NCBI GenBank assembly: GCA_023447635.1
Contig: JAEXNA010000162.1
Location: 1-64,000, forward strand
Reading direction: 5' to 3'
From: Vulcanimicrobiota bacterium
GTDB taxonomy: Bacteria; Vulcanimicrobiota; Xenobia; Xenobiales; JADMJV01
Length of the DNA: 64,000 nt
Below are positions 7,558 through 15,549 of this stretch, piece after piece. The notes under the pieces were generated by a model. The model was given only the letters and a program-made list of their open reading frames with translations, made no database searches and was not told where the DNA came from. Each line of letters opens with the position of its first letter. The stretch's first letter is position 1. The position numbers and the translations under genes were made by a program.

Positions 7558-9975
7558 CTAGAGCGACGACCCGGCCTCTTCGAGAGCCGAACCGCCACGA
7601 CGTCCCCGGTCGCGTCCGCCGCCGGTCAGCGGCTCGACCGAACGGATCGAGTCGTCCCGGCGACCCCTGGTCAGCTCGACCGAAGACTCGCGATTGGGGT
7701 TCGAAGCGTAGTCGGCCGACGGGTCCTCGGCGGGAGCGTCGCTGGCCGCGGCGGGACGATCGACCCGAACGGGCTGAGGGTCAAAGTCGGGATCGTAGGT
7801 GTCTTTCTTGGGTAGGCTTCGTTGAGTTCCCGCTGACTCTACGGTAGGACGCGTCCCGCGCTCTTCCCACTCGGTCAACTGAGGCGCCTTCTGCGAGTGG
7901 CGAGGGCACCACGCGACCTCGTCGGGCGAGTCGACCATGACTTTTACGATAGCCGGACAGCCGGGCTGGGCCCGCAGGCGGGTCTCTTTGCACACCGTCA
8001 GCACCAACTGAGGGGCGGCGGGCTCTTGTTCGGCCTCGGAGGCGGTTTTCGAGCCAGGGTCGCCGTGGTGATTCAGGGTGGGGTCTTTGAGGAAGAACTT
8101 GGTCGGCTTATGGCCTTCCAGAGTGGCCATCATCACGCGACGCCAGATACGGGCCGGGAGATCGCCTCCGTAGGACTTCTTCATCTGCGAGTTGTCGTCT
8201 TTACCGACCCAGACAGCAGCGGTGTACTCGGCCGTGAAGCCGATGAACCAGGCGTCGCGGAAGCTGTCGGTGGTGCCCGTCTTACCGGCCACGTCGTGAT
8301 CCTTGAGAATGGCGTTCCGCGCGGTCCCTTCATCGACCACGCTTTTCATCATCTCGACCATGGCGTGAGCGGTGCGCGGACCGATGACGTCTCGCTTGTT
8401 GGCAAAAGTGTGCTCTTCCACCGCTTCTTCGCGGGCGTCGACCACGCGTTTGATCGAGACGACGTCGACGCCGATCCCCTCGTTGGGGAAGATAGTGTAG
8501 ACCGAGGCCATCTCCAGGGGGCTGACCTCGACCGAGCCCAGAGCCAGCGAGGGATGGGGCGCCAGCTTCTCGGTCACGCCCATCTTGTAGGCCAGCTTGA
8601 TGACCGCATCAATGCCGACCAGTTGGCCCAGGCGAACGGCGGCCACGTTGCGGCTGTAGCGCAGCGCTTCAGCCAGCGTGATCTTGCCCATATAGGTCAG
8701 GTCCGAGTTTTTCGGCTTCCAGATCTCGTCGGCGCCGATCTTCACGGTCAAAGGCGAGTCGTCGATGGTCGACTGAGCGGTCCAGCCTTTCTCGACGGCG
8801 GCCGCGTAAAGGACCGGCTTGAAGGTCGAGCCGGGCTGGCGGCGTGCCTGCCAGGCGCGGTTGAACTGGCTCTCCTGGCTCCACCCGGTTCCGCCCACCA
8901 TGGCGCGAATAAATCCGGTCTTGTTCTCGATCAAGACGATGGCGCCGGTGTCGGCTCCCAACTTTTTGCCGTCGGTGCCGATCATCTCTTTGAGGATCGC
9001 TTCGCACTTCTTCTGCAGCTTGGCGTCGACCGTGGTGTGGATGGTCAGGCCGCCCCGGTAGAGCAGCTCTTCGGAATACTTGGCTCCGAGTTGCTGCAGG
9101 GCGAAGGTGGTGAAGTAGGGCAATTTCAGCAGTTCGTAGCTGACGTCGCGTTTTTTGTGGAACTCGAACTTGCGGGTATCCTCGATGGCCTGGCGATACT
9201 CCGCAGCACTGATGGCGTTGGTGTCTCGCATACGACCCAAGACCAGAACCTGGCGATGTTTGGCCGCTTGTTCATCGACGAAAGGCGAGAACTCGGATGG
9301 CGCCTGAGGCAGACCGGCCAGCAGCGACGCTTCGGCGATGCTGAGGTCTTTGGGCTTCTTGTCGAAATACAGCTGCGAAGCCGAGGCGATACCGTAAGCG
9401 CCCGAACCGTAATAGATCTGGTTCAAATAAAGCTCGAGAATCTCGTCCTTGGTGAACTTTTTCTCGATCTCGAGCGAGAGCAAGACCTCGCGAATCTTAC
9501 GCTCGAAGCTTCGCGTCGGGTTCAGGAACAGGTTACGCGCCAACTGCATGGTGATGGTGGACGCGCCCTGATGGGCCCCTTTGTGCTGCAAGTCGTAGAC
9601 GGCAGCACGAGCGACGCCGCGGAAGTCGACGCCGATGTGCTCGCGGAACCGGCTGTCTTCGACCGCCACGATGGCATCGGCCATCGACGGTGCGATATCT
9701 TCGATCTTCGAGTAGGTGCGGTTCTCTTTGAACAGCGTGGCGATCAGTTCGCCACCGGAGGCGTAGATGCGGGTCGTCTGGCTGGGCTCGTAGCCCTTGA
9801 GACGCCCCACATCGGGTAGACCCTGGGAGAAGTGCTTGACCACCGAGTAGCCCACGATGGCCATGGCAAAAACGCCGCCTAGAGCCAGCAGCCCTAGCAG
9901 TAGAAGCCAGCGCAGGCAGCCCAGACGACGTTTGTTAGCCCTCTCGGTCTTGGCCTTCTTGCCCTTGTTGGTCAC
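7558..9975 (-). CDS. Class A penicillin-binding protein (PBP1A family)
   Basis: 805 aa bifunctional peptidoglycan synthase. A basic cytoplasmic tail is followed by one membrane anchor (about residues 20-45). The glycosyltransferase domain (GT51, about 65-240) carries catalytic Glu106 in VAVEDSRFREH and the segment GASTITMQLARNLF. The transpeptidase domain (about 340-640) has the Ser-x-x-Lys motif in PGSTFKP (S383, K386), SRN (441-443) and KTGTTD (K565). The last roughly 120 residues are Pro/Arg/Ser-rich and probably disordered, ending in the periplasm. It follows nusB by 10 nt, so it is probably transcribed with the prfA-nusB cluster. Confidence 0.95.
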   Translation of the reverse strand: MTNKGKKAKTERANKRRLGCLRWLLLLGLLALGGVFAMAIVGYSVVKHFSQGLPDVGRLKGYEPSQTTRIYASGGELIATLFKENRTYSKIEDIAPSMADAIVAVEDSRFREHIGVDFRGVARAAVYDLQHKGAHQGASTITMQLARNLFLNPTRSFERKIREVLLSLEIEKKFTKDEILELYLNQIYYGSGAYGIASASQLYFDKKPKDLSIAEASLLAGLPQAPSEFSPFVDEQAAKHRQVLVLGRMRDTNAISAAEYRQAIEDTRKFEFHKKRDVSYELLKLPYFTTFALQQLGAKYSEELLYRGGLTIHTTVDAKLQKKCEAILKEMIGTDGKKLGADTGAIVLIENKTGFIRAMVGGTGWSQESQFNRAWQARRQPGSTFKPVLYAAAVEKGWTAQSTIDDSPLTVKIGADEIWKPKNSDLTYMGKITLAEALRYSRNVAAVRLGQLVGIDAVIKLAYKMGVTEKLAPHPSLALGSVEVSPLEMASVYTIFPNEGIGVDVVSIKRVVDAREEAVEEHTFANKRDVIGPRTAHAMVEMMKSVVDEGTARNAILKDHDVAGKTGTTDSFRDAWFIGFTAEYTAAVWVGKDDNSQMKKSYGGDLPARIWRRVMMATLEGHKPTKFFLKDPTLNHHGDPGSKTASEAEQEPAAPQLVLTVCKETRLRAQPGCPAIVKVMVDSPDEVAWCPRHSQKAPQLTEWEERGTRPTVESAGTQRSLPKKDTYDPDFDPQPVRVDRPAAASDAPAEDPSADYASNPNRESSVELTRGRRDDSIRSVEPLTGGGRDRGRRGGSALEEAGSSL

Positions 9976-9985
9976 GGCACTCCCT

Positions 9986-10417
9986 TCAGGATGCTATGGC
10001 GTCGAGCACCCCGTTGACGAAATCTTTCGACTTGACGTCGCAAAAACTCTTGCTCAATTCCACCATCTCGTTAAGAGTGACCTCCCGCGGGATCTCTTCA
10101 CGGTGGAGAAGCTCGTAGCTTCCTAACCGCAAGATGGCTCGTTCGATTCGGCCCAGGCGGTCGAGAGTCCAGTTCTGCAAATGGCTCTCTATCTCCTTAT
10201 CGAGCTCCTTGTGGTTCTCGGCCACGCCGCGCACCAGGAGTTCGAAGAAATCCAGGGTCGCGGCGTGATCGCCGGACTCCAGGAAGTAGAGCGCTTCCGG
10301 CTGGTCCGAGGCGCCCCCGCGAATGTCCTCGATGACCTTGCGGGCCGACAGATCCAAAAGCTCCATCTGATAGAGCGCTGACATGGCAAGCTCGCGGGCT
10401 CGCCTCCGCGCGCTCAT
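9986..10417 (-). CDS. nusB: Transcription antitermination factor NusB
   Basis: 143 aa, all-helical RNA-binding protein. NusB with NusE (S10) binds boxA and promotes antitermination of rRNA transcription. Signatures: RRRARELAMSALYQME at the N-terminus, the central WTLDRLGRIERAILRLGSYEL, and VTLNEMVELSKSF followed by FVNGVLDAI at the C-terminus. Its ATG at 10417 is one base from the accC stop, and the PBP gene follows 10 nt after its own stop, so all three are likely co-transcribed. Confidence 0.95.
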   Translation of the reverse strand: MSARRRARELAMSALYQMELLDLSARKVIEDIRGGASDQPEALYFLESGDHAATLDFFELLVRGVAENHKELDKEIESHLQNWTLDRLGRIERAILRLGSYELLHREEIPREVTLNEMVELSKSFCDVKSKDFVNGVLDAIAS

Positions 10418-10418
10418 C

Positions 10419-11783
10419 TTAGGAGACTCCGACCGGGGTGTTGGCGCGGAACTCGGTTTCCACGAAGGTGGTGTGAATATCGCCGCGCAGGAAGTAAGCG
10501 TTGTCGAGCAGCCGGCGATGGAAGTCGGCGGTGGTCGAGACGCCCTCGACGATCATCTCGTCGAGCACTCGTCGCATCCGGGCCAGCGCTTCGTCACGCG
10601 TCGCGCCATAGGTGATCACCTTGGCCAGCAGCGAGTCGTAAAACGGCTGCACTCGCGAGCCGGAAGTCAGGAACGAGTCGATGCGAACGCCGGGTCCGCC
10701 GGGTAAGTGAAGCTTCGAAATGGTTCCGACCGAGGGGATGAACCCTTCATCGGGTTTCTCAGCGTTGATACGGCACTCGATGGCGTGACCTTTCATGGTC
10801 AGGCTGTCCTGGGTCCAGGACAGCTTTTCACCGGAGGCGACGCGAAGCTGCTCTTTGACCAGATCGACGCCCCAGACTTCTTCCGTCACCGGGTGCTCGA
10901 CCTGGATTCGAGTGTTCATTTCCAGGAAGTAGAACTGCTGGCTCTTTTCGTCGTAAAGGAACTCGACCGTGCCGGCGCCCTCGTAGTTACAGGCACGCGC
11001 AGCTTCGACCGCGATCTTTCCGCCTTCCAGACGCTTGGCTTCGGGCAGCACCATGGAGGGGCACTCTTCGATCAGCTTCTGGTTGCGACGCTGCACGGAG
11101 CAGTCGCGCTCGCCCAGGTGAACCACGTTGCCATGGCGGTCAGCGAACACCTGGAACTCGATGTGACGGGCTCGAGCCAGGAATTTCTCGATATAGATGC
11201 GGCCATCGCCAAAGGCGGCTTCGGCTTCGGAGCGGGCCTGCTCGAACAGGCGGCCTAGTTCGGAAGCGTCGTGAGCCACCCGCATCCCTTTACCACCACC
11301 ACCGGCGGCGGCTTTGATCATCAGCGGGTATCCGTGCTCTTCGCCAAAAAGGCGGGCGGCCTCCAGGTCGGAGATGTCTTCGGTGCCGGGCAGCACGGGA
11401 ACGCCGCTGGCGATCATGGTGCGACGGGCCACTGCCTTGTCGCCCATCAGGCGGATGCTGTGGGCGGAGGGGCCGATAAAAGTCAGACCGTGCTCGGCGC
11501 AGATCTCGACGAACTCGGCTCGCTCGGCCAGGAAGCCGTAACCGGGGTGAATCGCTTCGGCGCCGGTCATGACGGCCGCCGAGAGGATCTGAGGGATGTT
11601 GAGGTACGACTTGGCAGCGGGAGCGGGGCCGACACAGACCCGCTCATCGGCGGCCAGAACCGGCAGGGTTTCGCGGTCGACATCGCTGTGAATGGCGACG
11701 GTCGCCACGCCCAACTCTTTACAGGCGCGGATGACGCGCAGGGCGATTTCGCCGCGGTTAGCGATCAGAACTTTCTTAAACAT
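10419..11783 (-). CDS. accC: Acetyl-CoA carboxylase biotin carboxylase subunit
   Basis: 454 aa ATP-grasp enzyme that carboxylates the biotin of BCCP with bicarbonate and ATP, the first half-reaction of fatty acid synthesis. It starts MFKKVLIANRGEIALRVIRA, the standard N-terminal domain. The glycine-rich ATP loop is AAGGGGKGMR, and the catalytic region EMNTRIQVEHPVTEEV holds the metal ligands and Arg. The start codon overlaps the end of the BCCP-like gene by 8 nt, implying translational coupling. Length and motifs are those of a normal, active subunit. The adjacent carrier gene lacks its biotinyl lysine, so a functional BCCP must come from elsewhere if this enzyme works canonically. Confidence 0.96.
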   Translation of the reverse strand: MFKKVLIANRGEIALRVIRACKELGVATVAIHSDVDRETLPVLAADERVCVGPAPAAKSYLNIPQILSAAVMTGAEAIHPGYGFLAERAEFVEICAEHGLTFIGPSAHSIRLMGDKAVARRTMIASGVPVLPGTEDISDLEAARLFGEEHGYPLMIKAAAGGGGKGMRVAHDASELGRLFEQARSEAEAAFGDGRIYIEKFLARARHIEFQVFADRHGNVVHLGERDCSVQRRNQKLIEECPSMVLPEAKRLEGGKIAVEAARACNYEGAGTVEFLYDEKSQQFYFLEMNTRIQVEHPVTEEVWGVDLVKEQLRVASGEKLSWTQDSLTMKGHAIECRINAEKPDEGFIPSVGTISKLHLPGGPGVRIDSFLTSGSRVQPFYDSLLAKVITYGATRDEALARMRRVLDEMIVEGVSTTADFHRRLLDNAYFLRGDIHTTFVETEFRANTPVGVS

Positions 11784-12204
11784 GGGTACCCTCGGCGGAT
11801 AGGACTAGCAGCGGTTGGCCGTACTCGACGGGGTCGCCGTCGGAGGCCAGAATCTCCAGCAGCGTGCCGGAGCGGTCCGAGACCAGGTCGTGCTGCAGCG
11901 AGACCGACTCGACAGCTCCGAGCTTCTGGCCCTTCTTGATCTCCGCTCCGGTAGCCAGCTTGACGGTGGCGCGGAAGATACCAACGTCTTGCGAGCGGAT
12001 CAGCTCGACATCGGCCTCTTCGACATCCTTTTCGGTGGCGGCCGAAGGGTCTACCGCCGGCGCCTGCGGCGCGGGGGGAGTGGCCTTGGCTTTCAAGGTG
12101 AGAGAGACGTCTTCGGTCTCCACGCTGAGCGTGTACAAATTGTGCTCTTTGAGGGTCTGCGCCAGATGGCGGACCCAGTCCAGGTTCTGTTCCTTGTCAC
12201 TCAT
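11776..12204 (-). CDS. BCCP-like protein lacking the biotinyl lysine (BADC-like)
   Basis: 142 aa from ATG 12204, which overlaps the prmC stop in ATGA; upstream in-frame codons belong to prmC sequence. The N-terminal helix (LDWVRHLAQTLKEHNLYTLSVE) is typical of AccB, followed by a Pro/Ala linker (about 40-60) and a biotinyl/lipoyl-attachment fold (about 65-136). Where E. coli AccB has EAMKM, this protein has ESVSL (residues 99-103): Ser102 replaces the biotinylated Lys. The rest of the domain is well kept, including SDRSGTLLEI and DPVEYGQPLLVL. I read the codons directly (GAG TCG GTC TCG CTG) and they cannot encode Lys. It resembles plant BADC proteins, which bind biotin carboxylase but carry no biotin. 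Gene position directly before accC is that of accB. Confidence 0.9.
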   Translation of the reverse strand: MSDKEQNLDWVRHLAQTLKEHNLYTLSVETEDVSLTLKAKATPPAPQAPAVDPSAATEKDVEEADVELIRSQDVGIFRATVKLATGAEIKKGQKLGAVESVSLQHDLVSDRSGTLLEILASDGDPVEYGQPLLVLSAEGTHV

Positions 12205-13106
12205 GGAGAGTTTCCTTCCCAACGACCCGAGACGCCGCGTGGCAGTCCGGTGAGGTCGTGCCACAGACGGGTCTGCGAGTAGCCGCAGCTGTCCATCCAG
12301 GCTTCTATTTTTTCGGCCTGAAAACAGGCGCACTCGATCACCAGGGACCCCCCTTCGATCAGGTGGGCCGGAGCCCTCTCCACGATCGTTTTCAGGTGGT
12401 CTGTCCCGTCCCGCCCCGAAAATAGGGCGACGCTCGGTTCGTGAGCGGCGACCTCCGGGTCGGGTCGAGGGCCGACGTCGGTGCCAACGTACGGCGGATT
12501 ACTTACGATGAGGTCGAAAGTCATCTCCCCCAGGCCAGCGAAGAGGTCGCTCTCCACCACCTGCACCCTGTTCTCTACCCCAAAAAACTTGACGTTCTCT
12601 TCGGTCTGGGCCAGCGCCGTCGCGTCGATATCCGAAGCGATCACCTGTCCCGTCAGTGTTTCCAACGCCAGGGTGATGCCGATGCAACCGGAGCCGCAGC
12701 ACAGGTCCAGCACCCTGGTCGCCCCGGGGGTACGGCGCAAAAGGTCCAGCGCCTCCTCGACTAAGAGTTCGGTTTCCGGTCGGGGCACCAGAACCCCGGG
12801 CCGGACCCAAAAACGGCGGGCGTAAAACTCTCGCCATCCGATCAGGTAGGCGATCGGTAGACCCTTCTGCCTCTCCCCTATCAACTCCCAAAAGGCCTGG
12901 CGATCGCGCTCGGCCAGCTTGTCGGTGATGTGGATGTGAATCTCGGTTTTGGTCCAGCCCAGCACGTGGGCCAGCAGCAGTTCGGCGTCGAGCCGGGGAG
13001 AGTCGTTGACAGGAGAGCTCTGTAGCGAGCGGGCGGCGCTGCTCAGCAGTCCGCCAACCGTCTCCTCGGCGACCTGGGGAGGTCCACCCGGAGCGTCCCC
13101 GCTCAC
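12201..13106 (-). CDS. prmC: Peptide chain release factor N5-glutamine methyltransferase
   Basis: 301 aa SAM-dependent methylase that modifies the Gln of the GGQ motif in release factors. An N-terminal helical domain (about 1-95) contains DSPRLDAELLLAHVLGW. The Rossmann methyltransferase domain has the SAM loop VLDLCCGSGCIGI and the catalytic SNPPYV motif. VLVPRPETELLVEEAL, typical of PrmC, is present. Its start overlaps the prfA stop and its stop overlaps the BCCP-like start, both in ATGA, so it sits inside a tightly coupled operon next to its substrate gene prfA. Confidence 0.95.
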   Translation of the reverse strand: MSGDAPGGPPQVAEETVGGLLSSAARSLQSSPVNDSPRLDAELLLAHVLGWTKTEIHIHITDKLAERDRQAFWELIGERQKGLPIAYLIGWREFYARRFWVRPGVLVPRPETELLVEEALDLLRRTPGATRVLDLCCGSGCIGITLALETLTGQVIASDIDATALAQTEENVKFFGVENRVQVVESDLFAGLGEMTFDLIVSNPPYVGTDVGPRPDPEVAAHEPSVALFSGRDGTDHLKTIVERAPAHLIEGGSLVIECACFQAEKIEAWMDSCGYSQTRLWHDLTGLPRGVSGRWEGNSP

Positions 13107-14191
13107 TCGCCAGCGACTCCTTCGGCGGCCAGAAGCTCTTGCTGCTCGTGGGTGCGCAGCGCGTTGAGGAAGGGACCGAGGTCGCCTTCCATCACCGAGG
13201 GAAGGTTCTTTACTGACATGCCGATGCGATGGTCGGTAACCCGGCTTTGAGGGTAGTTGTAGGTACGGATCTTCTCTGAACGGTCCCCGGTTCCGACCTG
13301 CGATTTGCGGTCGGCGGCGTGTTCTTCCTCGATCCGGCGTCGCTCCTGATCCAACAGTTTGGCACGCAGAATTTTCATGGCGCGCTCGCGGTTCTGGATC
13401 TGCGAGCGCTCGTCCTGACAGGAGACCACCAGACCGGTCGGCAGGTGCGTGATACGAACGGCGGACTCGGTCTTGTTCACGTGCTGTCCACCCGCTCCCT
13501 GAGCGCGATAGGTGTCGACGCGAAGGTCCTTGGACTCGACCTTGACTTCGTCGACCTCCTCGGCTTCGGGCAGCACCGCTACGGTCACGGTCGAAGTGTG
13601 GATGCGGCCCTGGCTTTCCGTGGCGGGCACACGCTGGACGCGGTGCACCCCGCTCTCATACTTGAGATAGCCGTAGACCTCGGTGCCCTTGACCTCGAAC
13701 GCCAACTCTTTGTATCCGTTGAGTTCGGTGGGCTGAGCGTCAAGAATTTCGATCTTCCAACCTTGCGACTCGACCCACTTCGAGTACATGCGGAACAGGT
13801 CGCCAGCGAAGATGGCGGCCTCGTCGCCGCCCGCGGCCGGACGGATCTCCATAATGATGTTCTTGTCGGCGTAGGGATCGCGCGGCAGCAAGAGTAGCCG
13901 GATCTCCTCGGCCAACTCCTTGCGACGAGCCTCCAGGCGAAGGTTCTCTTCCCGGTACAGGGCCAGCATGGAAGAGTCCGTCTCGGTCTTGAGTTCGCCT
14001 TCGTTCGAGGCGATTTCGTCCCGGGCGTCCAGGTACTCTTTCGAGGTTGCCGCCAGCGTCTCGATCGCCGCACGCTCCTTGCTGACCTCGCGGTAGGCTT
14101 TGGCGTTATTGAGCAGTTCGGGGTCGCAGTAGCGTTCGGTCAGCTCGGCGAAGCGAGCCACCACTTCTCTCAATCTATCTTCATCAATCAC
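13103..14191 (-). CDS. prfA: Peptide chain release factor 1
   Basis: 362 aa, GTG start at 14191. RF1 recognises UAA and UAG stop codons and triggers peptidyl-tRNA hydrolysis. The catalytic loop GAGGQHVNKTESAVRITHLP is intact, and AERKSQ-like downstream sequence reads AADRKSQVGTGDRSEKIRTY. The recognition-domain segment with PATESQGRIHTSTVTVAVLP holds a PAT motif, which marks RF1 rather than RF2 (SPF). It is the first gene of the minus-strand operon. The 176 bp to the divergent recombinase gene should hold its promoter, though no clear match was seen. Confidence 0.96.
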   Translation of the reverse strand: MIDEDRLREVVARFAELTERYCDPELLNNAKAYREVSKERAAIETLAATSKEYLDARDEIASNEGELKTETDSSMLALYREENLRLEARRKELAEEIRLLLLPRDPYADKNIIMEIRPAAGGDEAAIFAGDLFRMYSKWVESQGWKIEILDAQPTELNGYKELAFEVKGTEVYGYLKYESGVHRVQRVPATESQGRIHTSTVTVAVLPEAEEVDEVKVESKDLRVDTYRAQGAGGQHVNKTESAVRITHLPTGLVVSCQDERSQIQNRERAMKILRAKLLDQERRRIEEEHAADRKSQVGTGDRSEKIRTYNYPQSRVTDHRIGMSVKNLPSVMEGDLGPFLNALRTHEQQELLAAEGVAGE

Positions 14192-14367
14192 GGTTAGCTT
14201 CTCTGATCTTCTAAGTCTTCGCGCGAGAGGTTGGCCGGGCGACTTGAAAACCCCTCTAGGTAGGGCCTAGGATCTCCGCACCATGCTGGGAAGACAGTGG
14301 AGGGGACCGGGTCCAAACAACCCCTTGCGGGGAGGGCGGCCCCGTAAAGCGGGCTAAATCGGACCTT

Positions 14368-15339
14368 ATGAGTCAAGATCTGCATCGCGCCCATGGATAC
14401 TATGTCCAGGACTACCTTCTGCATCTGTCCGTCGAGCGTTCGCTGGGCCGCCGGACCATCGAAGAGTACGAAGCCGATCTGGGGGTCTTCTTCTCCTGGC
14501 TCGAGCCGTTGTTCAGCGAAGGTATGGCGCTTGGCGGGATCGACACGCGGACCATCCGCGAGTTCTTGACCGATCTGAGGAAGAAGCGGGGCTACACGCC
14601 GGCCGGCCTGAACCGGAAGATCGCCTGTCTCAAGGGATACTTCGCCTACTTGGAAGTGGAGAAGATCCTGGCCCTCAACCCGATGACCCGGATCCGTTCG
14701 GCCAAAGAGGCTAAGCTTCTGCCCAAAGTGCTGAGCCAGTCGGAGGTCAGCCGTCTGCTCGATACGGTCGAGGAGTCGCTGCAGGAGACCAAGTTCCCCG
14801 AACTGCGGGTGCGCGACCGCGCCATCTTCGAACTCTTTTACGCCACCGGGATCCGTCTCTCGGAACTGGTCGGCCTGGACCGCGACGATCTGGACTTCGA
14901 GGCGCTGTCGATGAGGGTGATCGGCAAGGGCAACAAGGAGCGGGTGGTCTTCTTCAATCAGACTTCGGCCGAGGCGATCGTCGACTATCTCAAAGCCGTC
15001 CCTCGCAAAGCCCCGGGCGGTCCGCTTTTCCTGAATCGCTATGGAGCCCGGATTTCCCAGCGAGGAGTCGAGAAGCTGTTCGCGGCGGTGCTGGCCAAGT
15101 CGGGTTTGGACAAGCACGCTTCGCCTCACACCCTGAGGCATTCGTTTGCTACCCATCTGCTGGAAGAAGGTTCAGATCTGGTCACTATCAAGGAGTTGCT
15201 AGGTCACGAATCGCTACAGACCACTCAGATCTACACCAACATCTCGAAACAGCGGATGAAGACGGTCTATCAGCGGGCCCATCCGCGCGACCGCTATCGG
15301 CGCGGGGAACCGTCGCCGATGGCTGCCGAGTCTCCCTGA
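14368..15339 (+). CDS. Tyrosine recombinase XerC/XerD family
   Basis: 323 aa. The N-terminal SAM-like DNA-binding domain (about 8-105) is followed by a catalytic domain with all active-site residues: Arg in ATGIRLSELVGL, Lys in GKGNKERVV, His-x-x-Arg in HTLRHSFATHLL, His in LLGHESLQTTQIYT, and the nucleophilic Tyr in that last segment. Length and motifs fit chromosome dimer resolution recombinases rather than phage integrases. No att-like repeats or mobile genes accompany it. XerC and XerD cannot be told apart safely here. Confidence 0.9.
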   Translation: MSQDLHRAHGYYVQDYLLHLSVERSLGRRTIEEYEADLGVFFSWLEPLFSEGMALGGIDTRTIREFLTDLRKKRGYTPAGLNRKIACLKGYFAYLEVEKILALNPMTRIRSAKEAKLLPKVLSQSEVSRLLDTVEESLQETKFPELRVRDRAIFELFYATGIRLSELVGLDRDDLDFEALSMRVIGKGNKERVVFFNQTSAEAIVDYLKAVPRKAPGGPLFLNRYGARISQRGVEKLFAAVLAKSGLDKHASPHTLRHSFATHLLEEGSDLVTIKELLGHESLQTTQIYTNISKQRMKTVYQRAHPRDRYRRGEPSPMAAESP

Positions 15340-15495
15340 GGGGGCGTTCGGTCTCGGCGAGGAATCCTCATGGAACTCTCACCGGTAGATCGCAAACCTG
15401 CGTGATTTCCCCCGCTCGGCTCCTCATCGATCTTAAGAATCGTTGATTTGGGCAATTTCCCGGCCTCGGGCCGAGCCTTTCGAGCTCTGTTCGGG

Positions 15496-15524
15496 TTGTA
15501 CGTGAGAATATGACCTCCTATAAT
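15496..15524 (+). promoter_or_regulatory. Strong sigma-70-type promoter for the gene at 15550
   Basis: A -35 box TTGTAC (15496-15501) and a perfect -10 box TATAAT (15519-15524) are separated by 17 bp, the ideal spacing. The predicted start of transcription, near 15531, gives a leader of about 19 nt before the GTG at 15550. This is the best match to a consensus promoter that I found in the window. Confidence 0.65.
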
Positions 15525-15549
15525 GAAGCGATGGTAGACGGACGTTCAC

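Noticed and set aside
7897..9819. 640-codon plus-strand ORF
   Set aside because: It lies wholly opposite the penicillin-binding protein gene, whose motifs are intact. High GC content creates such long antisense frames.
14368..15339. Phage or island integrase
   Set aside because: The protein is a housekeeping Xer-type recombinase by length and motifs, and no att repeats or mobile genes are nearby.
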